Assembly (NCBI GenBank): GCA_031266775.1
Contig: JAISAQ010000106.1
Location: 1-33,289 of the forward strand
Source: Treponema sp.
GTDB lineage: Bacteria; Spirochaetota; Spirochaetia; Treponematales; Breznakiellaceae
DNA: 33,289 bases
Direction of reading: 5' to 3'
This document shows positions 24,300 to 33,289 of the stretch, piece by piece (the first letter of the stretch is position 1; each line of letters opens with the position of its first letter). Below the pieces are notes generated by a model, which saw nothing but the letters and a program-made list of their open reading frames with translations, was not told the origin of the DNA and did no database searches. The position numbers and the translations under genes are program-made.

Positions 24300-25235
24300 G
24301 TGACCAGGAAAACAGAGAACGCGGGCATCATCAACGCCGGCGCATGCAGAAAGTGCCTGCAGTCCATATCGGTAGATTCCATGATCCGCTTCGCCAAACT
24401 TGTACATCCGGAATATAGCATCTACCGCCGCCTTGGCCTTACCGAAGGAATGCCTGTGTCAAACCAGAACGCGGCGGAACGCATCGTGGCGGACATGATA
24501 CAGGACGGTTTCTACATCGATTTTGTGGAAGCCCTGGTACGAGCCGATGCCGAAGGCTACATGGGCCGGCGCTACGCCCTCCGGGGGCTTAACGACGTGG
24601 TCTCCGGGGTTATCCAGGCCGGTTACAACTACGACAAGGTGTCGGGCCGGTTTTTCGAAAATCAGCGCGAGCGCGTCACGGAAAACTGGGGCCGCCTGCA
24701 GGAAGGGGACGAACGGCGCATGACGGTGCTTCGCTTTGATATTGCGGGCAACTCGCTTCTTGTAAGAAAAAATTCACGGGAAAAAATAAACCGGGCCTAC
24801 AGGGATCTCAGGGCCATTGTCGAAAGGACCGTTACAAAACGCCTGGGGCGGCTTTGGTCCTGGGAAGGCGACGGGGCCCTGGGGGCCTTTATGTTCGGGA
24901 CCATAGAGCAAATGGCCGTTTACGCCGGCATGGAGATCCTGCACGAACTGTTCTTTTACAACAGGCTGGAGAACCCGCTGGAAAGTCCCATTGCCGTAAG
25001 GACTGCCGTTCACATAGGAGACATCCGCTATTCACACAACCCGGTTGAACGGCTCAAAAACGAAACCATCAGGCAGGTGGTCGAACTGGAATCGCGGGCG
25101 GCCGCTTCCGATTCCATGGCGGTTTCCTTCAACCTTTTCATGTCCATGGATCAGGGCATTACGGATCTGTTTACGCGGGAAAAATCACAGGCGGGAATCA
25201 AGTTCCGCCTGTACCGCATTGGAGCGGAGCCATGA
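24300..25235 (+). CDS. class III nucleotide-cyclase-like protein with metal Asp residues
   Basis: 311 residues from GTG 24300, supported by GGGAGC 6 nt upstream. The N-terminal approximately 135 residues are helical and unassigned. Residues about 140-305 resemble a class III adenylate/guanylate cyclase domain: VLRFDIAGNS gives Asp147 in the first metal position, WSWEGDGALGAF gives Asp191 in the second, 44 residues later as is usual, and RTAVHIGDIRYS matches the R-x-G-I-H-x-G-x strand. The usual V-N-x-A-x-R motif of the transition-state residues is not seen (TIRQVVELESR instead). No membrane segment. The stop overlaps the next ATG by 4 nt. Product (cAMP, cGMP or other) and activity are not proven. 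Confidence 0.65.
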   Translation: MTRKTENAGIINAGACRKCLQSISVDSMIRFAKLVHPEYSIYRRLGLTEGMPVSNQNAAERIVADMIQDGFYIDFVEALVRADAEGYMGRRYALRGLNDVVSGVIQAGYNYDKVSGRFFENQRERVTENWGRLQEGDERRMTVLRFDIAGNSLLVRKNSREKINRAYRDLRAIVERTVTKRLGRLWSWEGDGALGAFMFGTIEQMAVYAGMEILHELFFYNRLENPLESPIAVRTAVHIGDIRYSHNPVERLKNETIRQVVELESRAAASDSMAVSFNLFMSMDQGITDLFTREKSQAGIKFRLYRIGAEP

Positions 25236-26254
25236 ATTTTATTTTTACCTTTAGAAAAAATCCGGGCGGGCTTTTGCCTGATACAAAGACCGCGGCGCTT
25301 TTTCAGATCCTGCCCGCCGAATCGCTGGGGAACCATTCCCCTTCCGCCTGTGACATGAGCTATCTGGACATTTCAGGCCTTGGCCCGGCCGAAATCAAAA
25401 AGGCCGCCCTTCTCCTTAAAAAAAGATGCGCCGCTTCCCCCTGGGGGATCTTTGATCCCAGGGGCCTCCATGAAGATCCCGCGTCTTTCTTTTTTGAAGG
25501 TGCCTCGGATTATCTGGGAAAAACGGCGTCCGGGGGCCTTTCCAAAAAGCGGCTCAACGCCGCCGCTTCCTGGCGCGGGACCCCGCCTGACGGCAAGGCG
25601 GCTCCTCCCCGGACGGGAGCCGCAAAAGCACCCGCAATTCCGCCGAAAAAATCCGTGAAACTTTCTCCGGGAAAATTTGAAGGATGGAAGAGCATCAGGA
25701 CCGGAACGGTTGCCCCTTTCCTTTTTCTGTATATCGCCCTTTCACTAAAGGGAAGCGATAATCCCGGATCGCGCCTTGGCGAAAAGGCTTTTACCCTTAT
25801 CCGCGGCCGTCTGCGGGAATTGCTTCAGCAGCGGCTCGCCGGCACTTCGGCCCTCCTTTGGATAGAAAGCGAATCGAACTTCCTCTTCCTGATTCCCCCC
25901 TACACGGCCCCGGCAAGGGCCGCCCTGACGGCGGGCCTTAAACTCGTCCTTGCCGCCCCCCTTGCCGGCATTGAAAACCTCGGCCTTTCGGAGCCGGTGG
26001 ATTTTACCGCCGCCCTGCATTACGGAAAGACCGCCTTTCAGGCGCCGGGCACAACCGGGACCGTAATTTCGGACGCGGTGAATTTTGTGTTTCACCTCGG
26101 CTCGAAGTACGCCGAACCGGGCCGGCTTACCGTGTCGGAAGATGTCCCCGCCGGAGCCGTGCCCCCGGGCCTTGCCGGTCTTTTTATTCCCGCAGGAGAA
26201 TACGAGGGATTTGCCGTCAGGCATTCAAGGCGCTTTACCCGCGCCGCGGAATGA
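25232..26254 (+). CDS. degenerate class III cyclase-like partner protein
   Basis: 340 residues, translationally coupled to the preceding cyclase-like gene by ATGA. Residues 1-110 include YLDISGLGPAEIKKAALLLK and WGIFDPRG...EDPASFFFEGASDYLGK, a domain I recall from treponemal proteins but cannot name. A Pro/Ala/Lys linker (about 115-148) leads to a cyclase-like domain (152-305). There the metal positions are lost: FLYIALS has Tyr167 for Asp, and WIESESNF has Ser for the GDG Asp. However, ALHYGKTAF and AVNFVFHLGSKYAEPGRLTV match the later cyclase strands, with Asn284 in the transition-state position and His288 where Arg is usual. It may be an inactive regulator or the complementary half of a heterodimer. 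Confidence 0.6.
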   Translation: MNFIFTFRKNPGGLLPDTKTAALFQILPAESLGNHSPSACDMSYLDISGLGPAEIKKAALLLKKRCAASPWGIFDPRGLHEDPASFFFEGASDYLGKTASGGLSKKRLNAAASWRGTPPDGKAAPPRTGAAKAPAIPPKKSVKLSPGKFEGWKSIRTGTVAPFLFLYIALSLKGSDNPGSRLGEKAFTLIRGRLRELLQQRLAGTSALLWIESESNFLFLIPPYTAPARAALTAGLKLVLAAPLAGIENLGLSEPVDFTAALHYGKTAFQAPGTTGTVISDAVNFVFHLGSKYAEPGRLTVSEDVPAGAVPPGLAGLFIPAGEYEGFAVRHSRRFTRAAE

Positions 26255-26260
26255 ACGCGG

Positions 26261-29645
<3,385 letters not shown>

Positions 29646-29673
29646 TAGAGGCTGTTTTAAAACCAGGACAAAT

Positions 29674-29718
29674 CCGCCCTCTCAGGCGGTCTTCCGGCCA
29701 ACAGACAGGCCGGAGGAC
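29674..29718 (-). terminator. hairpins after the third ABC operon
   Basis: GTC-t-TCCGGCC (29689-29699) pairs with GGCCGGA-g-GAC (29708-29718), followed on the minus strand by a second stem, CCGCC/GGCGG (29674-29689), and a GGTTTTAAAAC stretch. It starts 20 nt past the permease stop and separates that operon from the lacZ promoter. Confidence 0.5.
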
Positions 29719-29738
29719 TCTGCCGCGGGCGGGAAACC

Positions 29739-30554
29739 CTATTTCACCGATCCCAGAATACCGGCTACAAACTTCTTCTGCTGGGTAAAGAAAAGGATCA
29801 GCGTAGGCAGGGTACATACACTGACGGCCAGCATCAGCACGCCGTAATCGGTGACATACAGGGTAATGATCCTTGTAATCAACAGGGGCATGGTCCGGCT
29901 GGCCTCGCTTTTCATGATGATGAGGGGCCACAGGTAACTGTTCCAGCCGTTCATGAAGGTAACGATGGCCGCGGCGGCAAAAGTGGGAGACATGATGGGG
30001 AAATAAACCCGCAGGTATATGCCGAATTCCCCGACGCCGTCAACACGGGCGGCCTGAACAATCTCTATGGGAAAGGACATGGAACTTTGCCTGAAGAAGA
30101 AGATCAGGAAAGCAGTCGAGATTGACGGAAGGATGAAGCCCATCGTCGAATCAAGGATCCTCATGGAGCTGAACATTTTGAAAAGGGGTATTACAATCGA
30201 CGCAAAGGGCACCATCATCGACAGGAGCAGCACGGTCATCAGCCTGTCTTTTGCCCTGTTACGGTAGATAACAAAACCATACCCTGCCATCGAACAGATA
30301 AAGAGGCTGGTCAGCATAAGCGCCACGGCGTTCCGCAGAGAGTTGAAGAAGGTCTGAACAGGATTGTAATCCTGCATGATCCTTGTAATATTTCCGAACA
30401 GGTAAGCCCCCGGATAATATCTTCCCGCAATAACATCAATGCTCCTGTTGGTAGAAGCCGAGACCATAAAATAAAAAGGATAGACCGAAATAAAGCACAC
30501 AACTATCAGCAGGAAATACATAATAATTGAGGGAAGTCCTCTTCGTATATTCAT
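29739..30554 (-). CDS. sugar ABC transporter permease, MalG type (third operon)
   Basis: 271 residues, six hydrophobic segments. The EAA loop is variant, with QAARVDGVGEFGIYLRVYFP. FYFMVSASTNRSIDV near the N-terminus and GSVK at the C-terminus are typical of carbohydrate permeases of the CUT1 group. Its ATG overlaps the stop of the 30551 permease by 4 nt. It is not closely similar to the two cassette permeases upstream in the window, so this importer has a separate origin. The G+C content matches the surrounding genes. Confidence 0.92.
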   Translation of the reverse strand: MNIRRGLPSIIMYFLLIVVCFISVYPFYFMVSASTNRSIDVIAGRYYPGAYLFGNITRIMQDYNPVQTFFNSLRNAVALMLTSLFICSMAGYGFVIYRNRAKDRLMTVLLLSMMVPFASIVIPLFKMFSSMRILDSTMGFILPSISTAFLIFFFRQSSMSFPIEIVQAARVDGVGEFGIYLRVYFPIMSPTFAAAAIVTFMNGWNSYLWPLIIMKSEASRTMPLLITRIITLYVTDYGVLMLAVSVCTLPTLILFFTQQKKFVAGILGSVK

Positions 30555-31432
30555 GTTCTGTCTCCTGTGGCCTTTATCTGGATCAGCGACAGAACCGCCA
30601 CGATTAAAAGAATCATGTAGGAGACGGCCGCCGCGTAGCCGAATTGCGGATTATAGACAAACGACAATTTATATATCCGCAGCGATATAGTTTCAGTCGC
30701 CAGACCGGGGCCCCCGTTGGTGATGTTGAACGGCTCGTCAAACATCTGGAGGGTTCCGTTGGTAGACATGATTGTGGTCAGAAGAATAACCGGTTTCAGG
30801 AGCGGAATGGTAATCCTGAAAAACTGCTGAACCGGAGAAGCTCCGTCAATGCGGGCAGCTTCATATATGGAATGGTCTATGTTTTGAAGACCGGCAAGGT
30901 AAAAAATCGTATTGTACCCTGTCCAGCGCCAGAGGCATACGGTGACAATAATGATCTTTGCCCAGACGGGATGGGTAAGAAAACTTATCGGGGTGTTGAT
31001 GGCGTGTGATTTCAAAAGGAGAAAATTGACAATACCGTCAAGATTGAAAAACGATTTGAAAATAATGGCCGCGGAGACCAGAGAGGTGGCGCAGGGGAGG
31101 AATATCATCGTCCTGAATACGCCTTTTACTTTGAGCCGGTCCTGATTGAGGATAGCCGCCAGTACCAGAGCCATGAAAAGCTGGAGGGGCACTTCGGCGG
31201 CAAGATAAAAAAAGGCATTCCCGACCGCCGCGATGAATTCCTGATCCCTCATCAGCCGCAGATAATTCCGTACTCCCGTGAAATGCAGATTATTTCCAAT
31301 GCCGGACTGAAGCGACAGAATAAACGCCTGAATCATGGGGAGAAAGGAAAATACGAAAATCAACAGTGACGCGGGAGCCACAAAAAACCAGCCCCACCGG
31401 TTATATTTTTTTTCCAGCCGTAAATGTGCCAT
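30551..31432 (-). CDS. sugar ABC transporter permease, MalF type (third operon)
   Basis: 293 residues from ATG 31432, which has AGGAGA 8 nt upstream; the frame is open to 31504 but without a ribosome site, and that part overlaps the intercistronic hairpin. Six hydrophobic segments, EAA loop EAARIDGASPVQQFFRITIP, and TNGGPGLATETISLRIYKLSF near the end. Partner of the 29739 permease and the 31591 lipoprotein. Confidence 0.92.
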   Translation of the reverse strand: MAHLRLEKKYNRWGWFFVAPASLLIFVFSFLPMIQAFILSLQSGIGNNLHFTGVRNYLRLMRDQEFIAAVGNAFFYLAAEVPLQLFMALVLAAILNQDRLKVKGVFRTMIFLPCATSLVSAAIIFKSFFNLDGIVNFLLLKSHAINTPISFLTHPVWAKIIIVTVCLWRWTGYNTIFYLAGLQNIDHSIYEAARIDGASPVQQFFRITIPLLKPVILLTTIMSTNGTLQMFDEPFNITNGGPGLATETISLRIYKLSFVYNPQFGYAAAVSYMILLIVAVLSLIQIKATGDRT

Positions 31433-31484
31433 AAAACGTTCTCCTGTACACTCAGCCTGTCCGCAACCGCGGCGCCCTTCAGAA

Positions 31485-31521
31485 AAACCGGAAACCCCCT
31501 CCATTAGGGGATTCCCGGTTT
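31485..31521 (-). terminator. intercistronic hairpin, third ABC operon
   Basis: AAACCGG (31485-31491) pairs with CCGGTTT (31515-31521), with an inner CCCCT/AGGGG stem (31496-31510). On the minus strand the 3' arm runs into TTTTTCT. It lies in the 158-nt gap between the binding protein and the first permease, as in the other two ABC operons. Confidence 0.65.
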
Positions 31522-31590
31522 ATCTTGAGGGTTTAAGGTCTGTCCGGGAAACCGGCCGCTCCCCGTCCGGCCCTCGCATGTGCTCCCGTT

Positions 31591-32877
31591 CTATTGATTA
31601 ACGAGGAATTCCACGGAGCGCTGGGCTTCGTCAAGGGCCGACTGGAGATCGGTGCCGTTGATGGTGTTCATGAAGGCCTTGACCAGAGCGTCACGGGCTT
31701 CGTAGTTGTAGATACCCATTTTGATCATGGGAACCGAGGCGGAATATTCCATGATCTTCTGGAAAACAGGCTCTCCGCCAAAGAATTCGCTGGGCTGCTT
31801 GTATTCGGGGGCCTCGGCGCCGGGAAGCCAAGTGCCTATTGTTCCGGTATGAACAATGCCGCCGTAGACTTCCACGCTGCCGGCAAAGGTCTTGTCCAGG
31901 AAATCCATGGCCGCGTCGGGATTTTTGGAATTGGCCAGTACCATCCAGCCGGAGCCGCCCTGGCTTGAGAAGTTAACCGAATTCAGCGCGGAATCGGCAA
32001 AACGGGGCGTATGTACCACCCTCCACAGACCCGACTGCGCGGGATTCGACTGGATAATACCCATGACCCAGCAGCCCTGTACCGTAGCGGCAGCCTGCCC
32101 GTTGTTGATGCTGGCGACATACCCGTTCCAGTCCGGCGCCAGAATCAGGGTGCCGTCCTTGTACATCTGGATAAGGACTTCCATGGTTCGTTTCAGCACG
32201 GGGCTCTTGTTAAGATAAGGCTGCCCGTTTTGATCATAAAAGTACACTCCGGCGCTCTGAAGCATAAGGGAGAAAAAATCGGGACCGGTCGCGTCGGTGG
32301 AGAACAGGGCGATTCCCGTCTTGTCCTTTACAATCCTGCCCAGTTCTATGAACCGTTCCCACGTCTCGTTGTCAAACTGTTCAACGGTAAGACCGGCTTT
32401 CTCTATAATATCCTTGCGGATAAAAGTAGCGGTTGTGCCGTTGTCGCCGGGAACAGCGTAATTCTTGCCCTGATAGTCGGCCAGAGCCACCTTGAAGCGG
32501 GCAAATTTGCTCAGATCAACCTTGCCATCAACGGGAAGCAGATATTTTTCATAGTTGATGATGGTTTTCTGCATGGAATTGTCCTGCATGTAGGTGATGT
32601 CGGGGAGCCCGTCGGTCTGTCCCGAGGTAAACCCGGTGATAAGTTTCTGCTGAACGTCGTTCCAGGGAACGTCAACCACCTCTACCTTTACAGTGGGATG
32701 ATCCTTCATGTAAATATCCCCGGCCAGCCTTGCCCAGGGGATAATGGTAGAAGCGTCCCATGCCCATACGGTTACGGTAACCGGGGCGTTCGGATCAGCC
32801 TGCGCCGCTTTTTTCTGGCAGCCGGCCAGTACAAGAACCAGACCCAGCGCCGCCAGTACCAATACCTTTCTTTTCAT
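31591..32877 (-). CDS. sugar-binding lipoprotein of ABC transporter (third operon)
   Basis: 428 residues from ATG 32877, with GGAGGT upstream; the frame is open to 32925 without a ribosome site. The signal peptide MKRKVLVLAALGLVLVLAGC has lipobox LAGC, so Cys20 is probably lipidated. The mature part is a MalE-like carbohydrate-binding protein: VTVTVWAWDASTIIPWARL, MKDHPTVKVEVVDVPW, GLPDITYMQDNSM, YAVPGDNGTTATFIRKDI, and WMVLANSKNPDAAMDFLDK. It differs strongly from the other two binding proteins in the window. First gene of the operon; substrate unknown, with adjacent lacZ suggesting a galactoside. Confidence 0.92.
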   Translation of the reverse strand: MKRKVLVLAALGLVLVLAGCQKKAAQADPNAPVTVTVWAWDASTIIPWARLAGDIYMKDHPTVKVEVVDVPWNDVQQKLITGFTSGQTDGLPDITYMQDNSMQKTIINYEKYLLPVDGKVDLSKFARFKVALADYQGKNYAVPGDNGTTATFIRKDIIEKAGLTVEQFDNETWERFIELGRIVKDKTGIALFSTDATGPDFFSLMLQSAGVYFYDQNGQPYLNKSPVLKRTMEVLIQMYKDGTLILAPDWNGYVASINNGQAAATVQGCWVMGIIQSNPAQSGLWRVVHTPRFADSALNSVNFSSQGGSGWMVLANSKNPDAAMDFLDKTFAGSVEVYGGIVHTGTIGTWLPGAEAPEYKQPSEFFGGEPVFQKIMEYSASVPMIKMGIYNYEARDALVKAFMNTINGTDLQSALDEAQRSVEFLVNQ

Positions 32878-32935
32878 ATAACCTCCAAAGAAATACGTTG
32901 TCTCAGGATACAGCAAAATGTACATTACGGAAAGT

Positions 32936-32975
32936 TACAAAAATACTTTTTTTTCAAAGAAACGGTATTTTTGTA
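32936..32975. promoter_or_regulatory. 11-bp inverted repeat upstream of the third ABC operon
   Basis: TACAAAAATAC (32936-32946) and GTATTTTTGTA (32965-32975) are perfect inverted arms around an 18-nt T/A-rich spacer. The site lies between the LuxR-type gene end and the binding-protein gene. It could end the upstream transcript or serve as an operator; AT-rich arms favour the latter. Confidence 0.45.
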
Positions 32976-33008
32976 CTATACGATATGCCGTCATCTTCCG
33001 TCACTATA

Positions 33009-33289
<281 letters not shown>

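Overview
The window looks like a chromosomal segment of a gut-type Treponema or a close spirochaete relative. The evidence is a class I lysyl-tRNA synthetase (typical of spirochaetes and archaea), ABC sugar operons without their own ATPase, secreted and lipoprotein genes of treponemal style, and dispersed structured repeats. Genus-level placement is inference. The last 55 bases (33235-33289) are pure G and look like a contig-end artefact.

Layout. 1-690: end of a HigB-type toxin, its overlapping XRE antitoxin, a small toxin-like remnant, and a palindromic dispersed repeat. 688-4880: proA-proB (minus), then a D-2-hydroxyacid dehydrogenase and a lipoprotein with a Glu/Ala/Arg-rich stalk (plus). 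4890-8436: a minus-strand run of dus, rhomboid protease and two exported proteins of unknown function. 8626-11865: class I lysyl-tRNA synthetase and a PutP-type sodium symporter (plus). 11928-12057: a three-hairpin element. 12046-22842: a long minus-strand sugar-use locus read as SDR, ABC cassette 1 (binding protein, two permeases), VOC protein, paralogous ABC cassette 2, a deleted aldo/keto reductase, and a GH2 beta-mannosidase. 23136-26254: divergent ROK regulator followed by two translationally coupled cyclase-fold proteins. 26261-32877: minus-strand GH2 beta-galactosidase and a third, unrelated ABC sugar operon. 33009-33234: the 3' end of a LuxR-type regulator.

How it fits together. The region 12-33 kb reads as an oligosaccharide import and hydrolysis neighbourhood. 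Binding proteins and permeases bring in beta-linked oligosaccharides, GH2 enzymes cut them, and the SDR probably handles a sugar or polyol. The ROK protein is a likely repressor, because a perfect 20-bp palindrome and a related half-palindrome lie at the two divergent promoters. None of the three importers carries an ATPase gene here, so a shared MsmK/UgpC-type ATPase encoded elsewhere is expected. The two tandem ABC cassettes are visibly more AT-rich than the genes around them.

Most interesting: a coupled pair of class III cyclase-like proteins in which one carries both metal-binding Asp and the other lacks them but carries a VN motif, so the two look complementary. Also notable are two families of structured dispersed repeats, one with a compensatory base change between copies; two strong promoters that place the transcription start on the ATG (leaderless mRNAs); and hairpins between binding-protein and permease genes in all three ABC operons.
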